The notes under the pieces were generated by a model. The model searched no databases and was not told the origin of the DNA. It saw nothing but the letters and a program-made list of their open reading frames with translations. Below, one piece after another: positions 16,935-26,410 of a stretch of DNA of 64,000 nt (positions are counted from its first letter, which is position 1; each line of letters starts with the position of its first letter). A program made the position numbers and the translations under genes. This DNA comes from Nitrospira sp. Lineage in GTDB: Bacteria; Nitrospirota; Nitrospiria; Nitrospirales; Nitrospiraceae. The DNA lies in assembly GCA_030653545.1 (NCBI GenBank), contig JAURZE010000022.1, positions 496,001 to 560,000 on the forward strand, written 5' to 3'.

Positions 16935-19770
16935 CGAGCGTCAGCAGAAGTAGGCTCGGCATGAAGGCATCATTCGAGCCCACCGGCGCAATCGTACAGC
17001 CTCCGCCACCACCGGAAGAACCTTGAGAGCCCCCGCCCCCTGATGAAACCGGACCGTCAAACAACGCGGTCACGGTGGCAGCCGTATTGACGGCGCAGGG
17101 ACCGACTCCCGTACAACCACCCCCGCTCCAACCAGTAAATGTAGAGCCGGAGTTTGCGGTCGCCGCAAGAGTCACAATAGTGCCATCCTGGAAGTTACCG
17201 TTGCAGGTCGCACCACAGTTAATTCCAGCCGGTGTTGACGTGACTGTTCCTGATCCGGCTCCCACCGTTGCCACCAAAACATTGAAGGTATTCGGCGGCG
17301 GAGGAAGTGTGAAGGTTGCTGTCACCGTCGCATCCCCGGTGACCTGACAAGTTCCAGTACCGACACAATTGCCCCCGTTCCACCCGGAGAACACAGACCC
17401 GGCGGCAGGGGTCGCGGTAAGCGTTACTGTCGTGCCTTGGCTGAATTGATCCGTACAGGTCACTCCGCAGTTGATACCCCCACTATTCCCTTGCGGCGCA
17501 GACGTCACGGTTCCGCTTCCGGCCCCGCTCTTGGACACCGTCACAGTAAACGGTGCCGGCGGCGCCAACGTGAAGGTGGCTGTCACACTAGCGGTCGTGG
17601 ACAATGAGCACGTACCGATACCGGTGCACCCGCCCCCGCTCCATCCGGAGAACACTGATCCGGCCGCAGGAGTAGCCGTCAGCGTTGCGCTCGCTCCTGC
17701 GGGAAACTGGAAATTGCAGGTAGCGCCGCAGTTGATCCCGTTCGGTGCCGATGTGACCGCCCCCAAACCAGTCCCCGCCTTATTCACAGTGACGGCAAAC
17801 GTGCCGATACTATCGAGCGCCGCGCGGGCATTGAGTCGGCGACCCGTCAGCGTCTTACCGGCCAGCGCGGGGAGCACATCGCCGGTATTGATGATGGCAT
17901 TGCGGATCTGCGCCACGGTTAAGGTTGGATTGGCAGACAGGAGGAGCCCCACGACACCCGTCACGTGCGCCGTGGCCGACGACGTGCCGCCCAGGAAACC
18001 ATAGTCCGTCACTCCAGAGGGGGGACCCGACACGCAGTCAACACGCAGGTTGTCAAGATACGCACCGTCATCTGTGCCAGCAGCGTCCGAGAAAAAGTTG
18101 ATCCGGAAGCGAGCGGACAGGTTGTCATCGCGTATTTCTTCCAGGGGACGGCTCCTGAATAAGCCGGCCGAGGAGGAGGTAAACTTGTTCCCGATTGTCC
18201 AGGTTGTGCCTCCATCTCCGGAAGCCTGCACCAGGATACCGTCACCATTGCCGGCAGAAGCCAGGCGCACATCGCCGATCAGCAGACAGCCATGTCGACT
18301 AGCCGTACTAAAGACCGGACCCGTGGCAAATGAATTGGTACTGTTTAAATAGTTGCCCCCCGGACTGTCCGTGAGGCTGTATGGAGGACTTACAGCTTGC
18401 GCATCGGTGAAGGCCCAACCATTATTGGTACCACTGAAGATATACCCAAGCCCGCCTGGGTTCGAATCAAATGTGTGTAAAAGGATGTTGGTCACATTCT
18501 GCGTCGGATAGGTCGTATAGGTTTCTTCAGTCCCCGGCGCTGCGATTTGAACGGATGTCGCGCCAAAGCTCGAAAAATACGACAGGCCGTCGTTCTGGTT
18601 CGTCGCAGCCACCGCGATGACGTTCGGCAGAGCAGGCCCGCACGGAGTCGCCACGCTGTACTGCGCCGGGTACCATGGCACCAGATCGTTGTCCTGAGCA
18701 TCGTTACCGGCTGCAGCAAGGACCATAATGCCCGCCGCGTTGGCGGCACTCAGCATGTTGTATTCTGCCTGACTGCACGCTCCCCCAAGCCTTCCAAAAC
18801 TCGCATTGATTACGCGGGCGCCCTTTGCAATTGCATAGTTGCCTGCAGGAATGAACCCGGCGGCTGTCACGTGTTCAAACGCTACCCCGCTTCCCGCTTT
18901 GAGAGCCATGAGTTTTGCTGTCTGCATGACGCCGGTTATGCCGAGACTATTATTCCCCGCCGCTGCCATAGTGCCTGACAACGCCGTCCCATGCCCCAGC
19001 ATGCCAGTGGGAAAGTGCACTACGTCCATCGGGTCGCTATCGTTATTGGAAAAGTCATACCCATAGTAATCATCCACGTAACCGTTTCCGTCGTTATCAA
19101 TACCGTCATTCGGTATTTCTCCAGGGTTTGTCCACATATTAGGCGCAAGGTCTGGATGGTCGTAGGCGATTCCTGTATCTATGACGGCGATAATGACGTT
19201 TGAACTACCGGTGGTAATGTCCCAGGCTTCAACCGCATGAATGTCGGCGCCAGCAGTACCCGTCACACCTCGAACCGTCTGGCCCGTGTTATGAAGCCCC
19301 CATAACTGGCTGAACAGCGAGTCATTGGGAATGCCTGCGAGTTCATAGATATAGTTTGGTTCGGCATACTCGACCGCGGGGTCTTGCCGATAGGTCGCAA
19401 TAGCAGCTTCGACTGAGACTCCTTTCCCCAGCTTGAGATGATGCAACCGATGGGAGCCTCCGATGAACGACTTTATCGCCTGCGTGCCAGTCTTTGTCTC
19501 GGCAGCTGCAATGGTGGCAGCCGATGCTCCGTCGCGGAACTTGACGATCACTTCTCCGTCCTTGTAGCGGGCATGCATTTTCTGACCGCCAGAAATGGCC
19601 GTGAGGCCCTGATCTGGTCGAGTGATGCGAGTAGTTTCTGCATTGGCCCAGACACACCAGAGCGCGGAAAGTGCTACGAGCGAGTATAGGCCTACCCTCG
19701 TCACATGTTTTCTCCGCCAATAATTACCGACGATGTCCTTGGAACCAGACCATAACCTTCGCCTCACCAT
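16897..19770 (-). CDS. Secreted subtilisin-like serine protease with JDVT-CTERM sorting signal
   Basis: A 957-residue exported protease. After a signal peptide (near residues 26-44) comes an inhibitor-type propeptide (residues 68-140), then the S8 catalytic domain with Asp198 (AVIDTGI), His260 (GHGTALSG) and the Ser of GTSSATA at 595-600. An insert of about 150 residues between His and Ser looks like a jelly-roll/lectin-type module. Three tandem 80-85-residue repeats follow (each with INCGxxC, FSGWsGGgC and TVTATF), like divergent InlB B-repeats. The C-terminus is a Ser/Gly-rich linker, GGGGGCTIAP, a hydrophobic helix and a basic tail: a JDVT-CTERM sorting signal. Two starts are plausible (19770 and a GTG at 19704). 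Confidence 0.9.
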   Translation of the reverse strand: MVRRRLWSGSKDIVGNYWRRKHVTRVGLYSLVALSALWCVWANAETTRITRPDQGLTAISGGQKMHARYKDGEVIVKFRDGASAATIAAAETKTGTQAIKSFIGGSHRLHHLKLGKGVSVEAAIATYRQDPAVEYAEPNYIYELAGIPNDSLFSQLWGLHNTGQTVRGVTGTAGADIHAVEAWDITTGSSNVIIAVIDTGIAYDHPDLAPNMWTNPGEIPNDGIDNDGNGYVDDYYGYDFSNNDSDPMDVVHFPTGMLGHGTALSGTMAAAGNNSLGITGVMQTAKLMALKAGSGVAFEHVTAAGFIPAGNYAIAKGARVINASFGRLGGACSQAEYNMLSAANAAGIMVLAAAGNDAQDNDLVPWYPAQYSVATPCGPALPNVIAVAATNQNDGLSYFSSFGATSVQIAAPGTEETYTTYPTQNVTNILLHTFDSNPGGLGYIFSGTNNGWAFTDAQAVSPPYSLTDSPGGNYLNSTNSFATGPVFSTASRHGCLLIGDVRLASAGNGDGILVQASGDGGTTWTIGNKFTSSSAGLFRSRPLEEIRDDNLSARFRINFFSDAAGTDDGAYLDNLRVDCVSGPPSGVTDYGFLGGTSSATAHVTGVVGLLLSANPTLTVAQIRNAIINTGDVLPALAGKTLTGRRLNARAALDSIGTFAVTVNKAGTGLGAVTSAPNGINCGATCNFQFPAGASATLTATPAAGSVFSGWSGGGCTGIGTCSLSTTASVTATFTLAPPAPFTVTVSKSGAGSGTVTSAPQGNSGGINCGVTCTDQFSQGTTVTLTATPAAGSVFSGWNGGNCVGTGTCQVTGDATVTATFTLPPPPNTFNVLVATVGAGSGTVTSTPAGINCGATCNGNFQDGTIVTLAATANSGSTFTGWSGGGCTGVGPCAVNTAATVTALFDGPVSSGGGGSQGSSGGGGGCTIAPVGSNDAFMPSLLLLTLGALCWRARSRDC

Positions 19771-20383
19771 TGTCGATCCCCCAAACTGTCTCGGAATGAT
19801 TGAAACTCACTTGTCGAAAGAAGAGAGCCCTACTCTCGCAACCAGCCGGATGCATCGGTTAACCAACCACTACAGAAACAGTCGTCCACGATAGGAGACG
19901 CCCTACTTCAATTGCTCTCAAACGTTTCGAAGAGTACCAACGTTGCTAATAGGTTAATACCCCTCTTCCGGGGAGACGAAGCCTCTCCAAGAGAGGGGGG
20001 TGCTGCAAGGACATTCTCGAGAGACGTCCCCCCATGAACAGGAAGACACCTGCGTCTTCCTGAACATCATGAGCTATCCGCCTCGCTTTTCTGGGCAAGA
20101 AGCCCTTAACAGCCAAAAACTTGCCCGCGTTCGTCAATAGTCCTGTGTCGTGAATCCAAGCATCGCCTCACAGTCTCCCCTTATCCTAGACTGTTCAGGC
20201 CTGTTCGCGATTGTCACTGCGTATGCAACTATCTGAATAGATTGCCTTTATCCACCGAGTCCGACCGCCATTACCTCAACCCACGATTTGAGAACAGCCC
20301 AACAGGCCTTCCTTTCCAGCGGTTTACGGCAATTTTTCAAGTGCTACATTTAATAGTGAACCCTGAGCTTATGCCTAAGAAAA
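19771..20383. other. Intergenic region between divergent genes
   Basis: No gene is supported over about 610 bases. It contains an inverted repeat AGGAAGAC-N6-GTCTTCCT at 20040-20061 and a shorter CCTCTC/GAGAGG hairpin near 19982-19997. Either could be a transcript or regulatory structure. A weak minus-strand open frame near 19946-20137 lacks a ribosome-binding site. Confidence 0.5.
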
Positions 20384-21616
20384 ATGCAGCTACCCTGGCG
20401 ACTCATCCTCACGCTTATATTGATAGTCCCCGCCTCGCTCGTGTGGGGCGGAGAGGGATCGATGCCCGACCAAACCCTCGCGAAATGGAGCGCGCTGTTT
20501 TCTGATCCAACGACTCAGACCGATCTCAAACCTGCCTCCCCTGCCCTCTACCAAACCAGCCTGACATCGACATACTTTGCTCCTCCGCCCACGGTAACCG
20601 CCACGCGGCTGCAGACCCTGACGCCGGAAACGGAACAAGCTCGCACCCATGGACTCCTCTCGTCGATCAACCTACTCAATGGCCTGATTGTGACAGAAGC
20701 GGAAATGGCAAAAAGTGAGGGTGGGGCGACCTGGCTGCAGAACAAAATCCCCGGGGATACTCGAGACGACGCATCCGGCCAGATGCTGCGCCTGGGCGTC
20801 ACCGGCACGGCAGGTTCGGTCCGATACGGCGTGCTCTACCGTTCCGCCGGGCAAGCCTTCATCAATGGGCCGGATCAGGCGACGCGTGAAGTCTGGGGGG
20901 AATGGAAGTCCGGACGGACAACACTACGAAGTGCCCTAGGCCAGCAATGGAATAACGTAACCGGGGACACCACGAGGAGCAGGCTGGGACACACCTACGG
21001 CCGATTAGGACTCGCCTGGAAGAGTCCCGGCTTGCCTGAGTTCATGCTGACCTACTCAAACACGGGTATCAGAAGTTCCGCGGAGCCGCTCGGAGTGGCG
21101 CCACAACGAAACCATACCCACACCCTCGAAGGGGCCCTGGCCTACACCGGTGCCGCCTGGAACGCTCGACTCGCCTCCGCCTATGTTCTCGGCAGCGATC
21201 TACAGCGCAACGGAGCAGAGAATACCGTTCGCATGCAAACGTTCACCGCCGCGATTCGGCCCTTGAACACCCTCACCATCACGCCAACGCTGGCGTACCG
21301 AGAGGAACTTCAAGATTGGTCGGGCACCAGAATCGAATCACCCTCCGCATCCGTGGCGGTTCAGTACCGGCACAATCAACGCATCTGGCTGAGCGCTGCG
21401 GGCAACTATACCAGTGCCCATTCAAGCGACGGACTGATCGACACCCAACAAGTCGGCGGGAAGGGCATCCTTGCCTGGGACCTGCAGCGCTCGCAGGCAT
21501 GGGCCACGCTGCTGTCTTTCGAAGCCGGCTATAACCGCCTTACGAACAATGCGTCCCCGTCAGCCGATGTCCAAGACATCTCCGGCATTATCAAGCTGAT
21601 CCTAGCCGCTCACTAA
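20384..21616 (+). CDS. Predicted outer-membrane beta-barrel protein
   Basis: A 410-residue exported protein with a signal peptide (residues 1-22, cleavage near VWGGEG). From about residue 120 onward the sequence alternates hydrophobic and polar residues in strands separated by short turns and longer polar loops, for example GQMLRLGVTGTAGSVRYGVLYRSAG and SASVAVQYRHNQRIWLSAAGNYTSAHS. This is the pattern of a 12- to 16-stranded outer-membrane barrel. The N-terminal 100 residues are less ordered and could form a periplasmic domain. No family is recognised and no substrate can be suggested. Confidence 0.75.
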   Translation: MQLPWRLILTLILIVPASLVWGGEGSMPDQTLAKWSALFSDPTTQTDLKPASPALYQTSLTSTYFAPPPTVTATRLQTLTPETEQARTHGLLSSINLLNGLIVTEAEMAKSEGGATWLQNKIPGDTRDDASGQMLRLGVTGTAGSVRYGVLYRSAGQAFINGPDQATREVWGEWKSGRTTLRSALGQQWNNVTGDTTRSRLGHTYGRLGLAWKSPGLPEFMLTYSNTGIRSSAEPLGVAPQRNHTHTLEGALAYTGAAWNARLASAYVLGSDLQRNGAENTVRMQTFTAAIRPLNTLTITPTLAYREELQDWSGTRIESPSASVAVQYRHNQRIWLSAAGNYTSAHSSDGLIDTQQVGGKGILAWDLQRSQAWATLLSFEAGYNRLTNNASPSADVQDISGIIKLILAAH

Positions 21617-21776
21617 CCCCGCTCGATCACCCCGGCCTGCCATACGGAGGGGTGGACCAAACCGACTCTGACCACGTAGAATGCGCGACCGGTTTTCATT
21701 GACGGTTCCGTCTCCGACGTTGCAGAGACACCGGCAGGGGCTCATCTACTATTGCAATGACTATAAAGGGGTTGTC

Positions 21777-22868
21777 ATGAGTGTGAAATGTGGAATCGTC
21801 GGGCTGCCCAATGTGGGCAAGTCTACCTTGTTCAATGCGCTGACCAAGTCGGGGATCGCCGCGGAAAATTATCCGTTCTGCACGATCGAGCCGAATATCG
21901 GCATCGTAGAAGTCCCGGATGCGCGCATGCAGGCGCTGGCGGATATCGTCAAGCCGCAACGCATGCAATATGCCACCACCGAATTTGTGGACATCGCCGG
22001 ATTGGTGGCCGGCGCCTCGAAAGGTGAAGGGTTGGGAAACCAATTCCTCGCAACGATTCGTGAAACCGACGGCATTGTCAATGTCGTGCGCTGCTTCGAA
22101 GACGACAATGTCATTCACGTGTCCGGCAAAGTCGATCCGCTGTCCGACATCGGAACGATTGTAACCGAGCTGGCTCTCGCCGACCTCACCACCGTAGAAA
22201 AAGCTCAGGAGAAGAACCTGAAAGCCGTCCGCGCCGGCGACAAAGACGCTGCGAAGCTGGGCGAATTGCTCCCGCTGGTCGCCGCCTGCCTGAACGAAGG
22301 CAAACCGGCGCGCACGATGAAACTGGACCCGGCGCAACGCGCCTTGCTGAAACCGCTCTGCCTGATGACGATGAAGCCGGTGATGTACGTGGCCAATGTC
22401 TCGGAAAAGGGCTTCACGAACAATCCCCTCCTGACCCGCGTGGAGGAATATGCCGCGAAAGAAGGGGCGCCGGTCGTGGCGATTTGCGCCGCGCTGGAGT
22501 CAGAGATCGCCGTGCTCTCGGATGAAGAAAAGAAAGAATTTCTCGCCGACACCGGCATGACGGAACCGGGGCTCAACCGTTTGATTCGCGCCGCGTATCA
22601 ACTCTTGGGCTTACAGACCTACTTTACGGCTGGCGTGAAGGAAGTACGTGCCTGGACCATTCATGTCGGCGATACCGCCCCGCAGGCCGCCGGTGTCATC
22701 CACGGCGACTTCGAAAAGGGCTTTATTCGCGCCGAGGTGATCGGTTACGACGACTATATCGCCTGCAAAGGAGAAGCGGGGGCGAAAGAAAAAGGCAAGA
22801 TGCGGCTGGAAGGCAAGGAGTACGTCGTCCAAGACGGCGACGTCATGCACTTCCGGTTCAATGTCTAG
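21777..22868 (+). CDS. ychF: Ribosome-associated ATPase YchF
   Basis: A 363-residue Obg-family P-loop NTPase, the normal length for YchF. G1 is [14 protein letters not shown], and the switch region and G3 are visible ([20 protein letters not shown]). The NKxD-type G4 is replaced by [11 protein letters not shown], which explains the family's preference for ATP over GTP. A coiled-coil insert and a C-terminal TGS domain ([18 protein letters not shown]) follow. YchF binds ribosomes and modulates translation and oxidative-stress responses. The start at 21777 is chosen because it begins the conserved [16 protein letters not shown]; the frame extends further upstream without support. Confidence 0.95.
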   Translation: MSVKCGIVGLPNVGKSTLFNALTKSGIAAENYPFCTIEPNIGIVEVPDARMQALADIVKPQRMQYATTEFVDIAGLVAGASKGEGLGNQFLATIRETDGIVNVVRCFEDDNVIHVSGKVDPLSDIGTIVTELALADLTTVEKAQEKNLKAVRAGDKDAAKLGELLPLVAACLNEGKPARTMKLDPAQRALLKPLCLMTMKPVMYVANVSEKGFTNNPLLTRVEEYAAKEGAPVVAICAALESEIAVLSDEEKKEFLADTGMTEPGLNRLIRAAYQLLGLQTYFTAGVKEVRAWTIHVGDTAPQAAGVIHGDFEKGFIRAEVIGYDDYIACKGEAGAKEKGKMRLEGKEYVVQDGDVMHFRFNV

Positions 22869-22876
22869 CCCCGACC

Positions 22877-23107
22877 ATGGAACAGCCGCCGCCCACGTCT
22901 CATCCGCGCGATCCCTTGCACGGGATCACACTGGAAATGATCATCACCCAACTGGTCGAGCGCCACGGGTGGGAAGAATTGGGCCGGCGGCTCCCCGTGC
23001 GCTGTTTCCTCAACAACCCCAGCATCAAATCCAGCCTCACGTTTCTGCGCAAAACGCCCTGGGCGCGCGAGCGGCTGGAATTGATGTACATCGTGGAACG
23101 GACATGA
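22877..23107 (+). CDS. VF530 family (DUF2132) DNA-binding protein
   Basis: A 76-residue protein matching the VF530 family along its length: [60 protein letters not shown]. The family adopts a small all-helical fold that was suggested from its structure to bind DNA. The gene begins eight bases after the ychF stop, so it is probably expressed with it. Function in the cell is unknown. Confidence 0.9.
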   Translation: MEQPPPTSHPRDPLHGITLEMIITQLVERHGWEELGRRLPVRCFLNNPSIKSSLTFLRKTPWARERLELMYIVERT

Positions 23108-23175
23108 CCCGTCGATCGAATCAGTCGGCCCTGCCGAACGACTGACACCGCCTCACGAGAAAGCACGACCACACC

Positions 23176-23724
23176 ATGGCCCCCAACGCCACCATCTTCA
23201 AAGCCACCCTGCATATCGCCGACATGGATCGCCACTACTATGAGGATCACACCGTCACGTTGGCTCGCCATCCGTCTGAGACCGATGAACGCATGATGGT
23301 GAGATTGCTGGCTTTCGCACGACACGCACACGACACCCTTCGGTTCGGTCGCGGCATCGGCAGTGAAGGCGAGCCGGCCCTATGGCAAAAAGATCTCACG
23401 GGCGCGATCGACCTCTGGATTGAAGTGGGTGAGCCCGATGAAAAGATCATACGACAGGCCTGCGGTCGCGCAACCCGGGTCGTCGTCTATTCCTACGGCG
23501 GCAGAGGAGCCGATCGGTGGTGGGAGAAGACCGGCACTACCCTCTCTCGTTGCACGAATTTGACCGTGGTCAATATCCCGCAAGATGAAAGCCGCGCAAT
23601 GGCACACCTTGCGCAACGCAGCATGGATCTCCATTGCTCTATCCAGGACGGACAGATCTTGATGGGCGATGGCACCACTGCCGTACAGATCGAGCTTGTC
23701 ACCCTTCATCCGGCCGCAATCTGA
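23176..23724 (+). CDS. yaeQ: YaeQ family protein
   Basis: A 182-residue protein matching YaeQ, whose fold is a variant of the PD-(D/E)xK nuclease core. Recognisable blocks are MAPNATIFKATLHIADMDRHYYEDHTVTLARHPSETDERMMVRLLAFA, LWQKDLTGAIDLWIEVGEPDEKIIRQACGRA and a C-terminal beta-rich end. D-x-E-type residues (DLWIEVG) fit the nuclease-like site. In enterobacteria YaeQ was linked to regulation of haemolysin by way of RfaH, but its true role is unclear. It follows VF530 by about 70 bases. Confidence 0.92.
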   Translation: MAPNATIFKATLHIADMDRHYYEDHTVTLARHPSETDERMMVRLLAFARHAHDTLRFGRGIGSEGEPALWQKDLTGAIDLWIEVGEPDEKIIRQACGRATRVVVYSYGGRGADRWWEKTGTTLSRCTNLTVVNIPQDESRAMAHLAQRSMDLHCSIQDGQILMGDGTTAVQIELVTLHPAAI

Positions 23725-23894
23725 TCGGCCTGACCTGAAGCAAGCTCAGGCTTCGCGGAACGCGCATCTCATTCCTCCGGTCCGCCACGATGATCTTCGT
23801 CCGTATCGCAAAGAACGGCGCTACGGCCACCCGGCCCTAGGCTCCCTTTGCCTAAATCGGCTAGACTGTCCTCCTCATCTACTGGAGGTCTGTT

Positions 23895-24068
23895 ATGAGG
23901 GCTAAGGAGGCCGATCCTTCGTCCAGCAAGCACGAACCGCCAGCCACCCCCCCTTGCACACACAGCCGCATGGTCGAGGACGAACAGACGCGCGACGGGA
24001 AGAAATCCGGTCGCCTGATCTGTATGGAATGTGGGGCCGTACTCCCCGATGCTCCGCCGATCACCTAA
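23895..24068 (+). CDS. Small zinc-ribbon-like protein
   Basis: A 57-residue protein starting behind CTGGAGG. A polar, disordered N-terminus precedes CTHSRMVEDEQTRDGKKSGRLICMECGAVLPDA, in which one cysteine plus histidine and a CMEC pair could bind one zinc ion. The arrangement resembles the short zinc ribbons of transcription-related proteins. No family is recognised and the gene is shorter than usual gene-calling limits, so confidence is moderate. Confidence 0.6.
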   Translation: MRAKEADPSSSKHEPPATPPCTHSRMVEDEQTRDGKKSGRLICMECGAVLPDAPPIT

Positions 24069-24152
24069 CAGACTATAATCCACGACAACTCACTGTTCGT
24101 TCCAGAAACTTTCTAGTGCCCTCATCTCCCGCGTGATAGGCTCTCTCCTACG

Positions 24153-25130
24153 ATGGCTGCTATGCTCTTCTGGGTTGCGCTCTCCCTTCTCATAGGATTC
24201 TCTCTCCCCGACAAAGGCATGGCCGCCACATCAGCCTACGTTCAAACCACAGAAGGCCTTGATCTCAATCGGGTACAGTTCGTCGTCTCCGCACCGCCGG
24301 AATTCACTTCACGATTGTCCCAACACGCCAGATTCCTCTTTACCAAGGCCGGCCTTCCTCTGCCCGATTCGGACGCCCAGGACAGGCCGTTCATTGCCAT
24401 GCTCATACTGACGCTGATCCCTCAGTCTCTGTCTGATACCTGCCCCGGACATATCCTCTATGCCCCCTCGCTCAGACTCACCGAACCGGTGCTCATCCCG
24501 AGAAACTCGGTCATTCTAAACGATGTCACCTGGCTCGCCCACACAGGAGCTCAAGTACGAACATCTGTCACAATTGAGGATTTGGACCGCGACCTTGAAG
24601 AATTTATCAGCCAATTCATCGCAGACTACCGGGCAGCAAACGCCGGAGCACGTTCCTCAATACCCGGAACAACCTCCGCAGCGACGCATCCAGATGCCCT
24701 GCCTCAAGACTCTCCCTCACCTGCTCCGGAACCTCATCACAGCAGCCCCACATTAAAAGGGCTGCGTATCGATCAGCTTCAGATCTCCGTATCGGCTGGG
24801 CGATTCAGCCACGCACTCACAGCCCGAGCCCTGCAACAATTCCACGATGCCGGATTCGTCCTCTCGCCCGGCCAGCATCACAAGGGCCAGCTCACGCTCG
24901 GCGTGGAACTGATTCAGCAGCCTCTGGAGGACCGGTGCCCGGGAAACGTCCTCTATGAGTCCGGCCTCTACCTCGTCGAACACATTCAGCTCACACGCAA
25001 CCCGCGAGCATCGATCTGGAGCGATACCTGGCTGCGTGAGGCGACGCAACTTGTCTCGCCGCGTTCCCGTGAACAACTCGAATCCGATCAAGCAGCCTTA
25101 CTCCAACAGTTTATCCACGCCCTTCAATGA
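24153..25130 (+). CDS. Exported protein with two tandem copies of an unrecognised domain
   Basis: A 325-residue protein with an N-terminal signal (LFWVALSLLIGFSLPDKGMA). Two homologous domains of about 120 residues (roughly 35-155 and 205-325) are joined by a Pro/Ser-rich linker. Each contains CPGxxLYxxxLxL, a downstream TWL motif, and a C-terminal helix ending in QFIxxY or QFIHAL. Both begin with an LNRVQF or LRIDQLQISVS strand. Two cysteines, one per domain, could pair. I recognise no family. Tandem copies suggest binding of a repetitive or symmetric ligand at the envelope. Confidence 0.8.
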   Translation: MAAMLFWVALSLLIGFSLPDKGMAATSAYVQTTEGLDLNRVQFVVSAPPEFTSRLSQHARFLFTKAGLPLPDSDAQDRPFIAMLILTLIPQSLSDTCPGHILYAPSLRLTEPVLIPRNSVILNDVTWLAHTGAQVRTSVTIEDLDRDLEEFISQFIADYRAANAGARSSIPGTTSAATHPDALPQDSPSPAPEPHHSSPTLKGLRIDQLQISVSAGRFSHALTARALQQFHDAGFVLSPGQHHKGQLTLGVELIQQPLEDRCPGNVLYESGLYLVEHIQLTRNPRASIWSDTWLREATQLVSPRSREQLESDQAALLQQFIHALQ

Positions 25131-25247
25131 CCCCGGCCGGGTTGTCGCCCTTCCATTGCTTCCCCCGCAACATGGACTTACAATCCCACCGCAATCCCTC
25201 CAGCCAGCAATCGGTGCGCTGAGGAAGCACCATGGTGAGATGACACG

Positions 25248-25634
25248 ATGAAAGACAAGAAGCGCATCCCCACAGACGGAGAACCAATCCAATGGAAGAG
25301 TCCATTTGCAGCATTAGGGAAGATCGCGCTTCCACCGGCCACGGCTGAGCAATCTCCACCGACGCAAGCAGAGCCGGCCCCAAACAAACACCGCGGACGG
25401 GTGGATATCATCAGACAGACCGCTCATCGAGGGGGAAAGACCGTCACCGTGGTGACAGGTTTTGTCGGAATCAGCCAGGCTGAAAAAGAACGGCTCGCAA
25501 AGAATATTCAGACAGCCTGCGGAACCGGTGGGACAGTCAAAGAGGGACGGATTGAGATTCAGGGTGACCAGCGAGAGCTGATCGCGCGCATCTTAACAGA
25601 CGCCGGATTTCGCCCGGTGTTTGCCGGCGGCTGA
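25248..25634 (+). CDS. SUI1-type translation initiation factor homologue (YciH-like)
   Basis: A 128-residue protein. After a flexible, Pro-rich N-terminus the C-terminal 80 residues form the SUI1/eIF1 fold: GRVDIIRQTAHRGGKTVTVVTGFVGISQAEKERLAKNIQTACGTGGTVKEGRIEIQGDQRELIARILTDAGF. The CGTGGTVKEGRIEIQGD block is the most diagnostic part. Bacterial members such as E. coli YciH can act on initiation-complex fidelity. It stands between unrelated genes. Confidence 0.9.
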   Translation: MKDKKRIPTDGEPIQWKSPFAALGKIALPPATAEQSPPTQAEPAPNKHRGRVDIIRQTAHRGGKTVTVVTGFVGISQAEKERLAKNIQTACGTGGTVKEGRIEIQGDQRELIARILTDAGFRPVFAGG

Positions 25635-25684
25635 ACAGCATCCTCCCTTCGCATCGCCAGAAGGGAAACACGCCACGCTCGTAG

Positions 25685-25936
25685 TTAGATAGAGACGCCG
25701 ACCGCGTTCGACACCCGCTCACATACATGCTGAGGAAGAAATGACGTTAGATCCTGCGGCTGCATGACGGACCACAGCCGTTCGATCCGCTGTTCGTTGG
25801 TTCCCCCCATTGGCATATCTACTGCCATCAATGCATCCATCAACTCTCGCGAGGTGAGCTGGTGAAGAACTTCCGGGGCCACATGATTCAACTGAATCTG
25901 CGAAAGATGCTTACTCTTGCCGACCCGTGCTTCCAT
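25685..25936 (-). CDS. Small protein of unknown function
   Basis: An 83-residue mostly helical protein with a good AAGGAGC site in front of its ATG. The sequence (HVAPEVLHQLTSRELMDALMAVDMPMGGTNEQRIERLWSVM) resembles short helical-bundle or SAP-like motifs, in which GTNEQRIERLW could be a small helix-turn-helix. No family is recognised. It converges with the SUI1-type gene. Confidence 0.7.
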   Translation of the reverse strand: MEARVGKSKHLSQIQLNHVAPEVLHQLTSRELMDALMAVDMPMGGTNEQRIERLWSVMQPQDLTSFLPQHVCERVSNAVGVSI

Positions 25937-26173
25937 GCTCAGCTCCTTTACAATCCGTGTGATCCATCAATAACCGCCAACAATGAAAGAATACCGAACC
26001 CATTGGATTTGCGCATTCCCCAGTGTGGTTACCTCGAAAGAGGGGGAACCCACGCGTAAACCTAGCGCCTAACGGCTCCATCTCCCTGTGCTGTCAGCCC
26101 CTTCCATAGGTAGACATTTCCACCATGCTTCGGCTATCATCCGTCCGCATTTCTTCAGCAAATACAACCAAGT

Positions 26174-26249
26174 GGCGGTGTAGCTCAGTTGGTAGAGCAG
26201 CGGACTCATAAGCCGCGGGTCTCCCGTTCAATCCGGGACACCGCCACCA
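26174..26249 (+). tRNA. tRNA-Met (CAT), elongator type
   Basis: A 76-base cloverleaf. The acceptor stem pairs GGCGGTG with CACCGCC, the D arm is in AGCTCAGTTGGTAGAGC, the anticodon arm is CGGACTCATAAGCCG with CAT at the anticodon, and the T arm contains GTTCAAT. The CCA end is encoded. The acceptor and D arm match elongator methionine tRNA rather than the initiator or the Ile-lysidine tRNA, although the T stem is GC-rich. Confidence 0.95.
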
Positions 26250-26410
26250 ATCCTCCCTTTCGACTCATCAAGACTCCCCTGTAATTCTACAGATTCAGGC
26301 TTCAGACCAAGACGTCATACCCACGTGTTATCCGACCGAAACCGAGCAAATATGACCGCTTCCGACCGGTTCTTCGGCATTCTGTCGACACTATGACGTC
26401 GATTGGATAA

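Noticed and set aside
16897-19770. CRISPR-like or tandem DNA repeats in the subtilase gene
   Set aside because: The repeats are protein-level modules of about 80 residues with diverged DNA; no short direct repeat with unique spacers.
19946-20137. Minus-strand frame upstream of the subtilase gene
   Set aside because: No ribosome-binding site; contains a hairpin typical of non-coding sequence.
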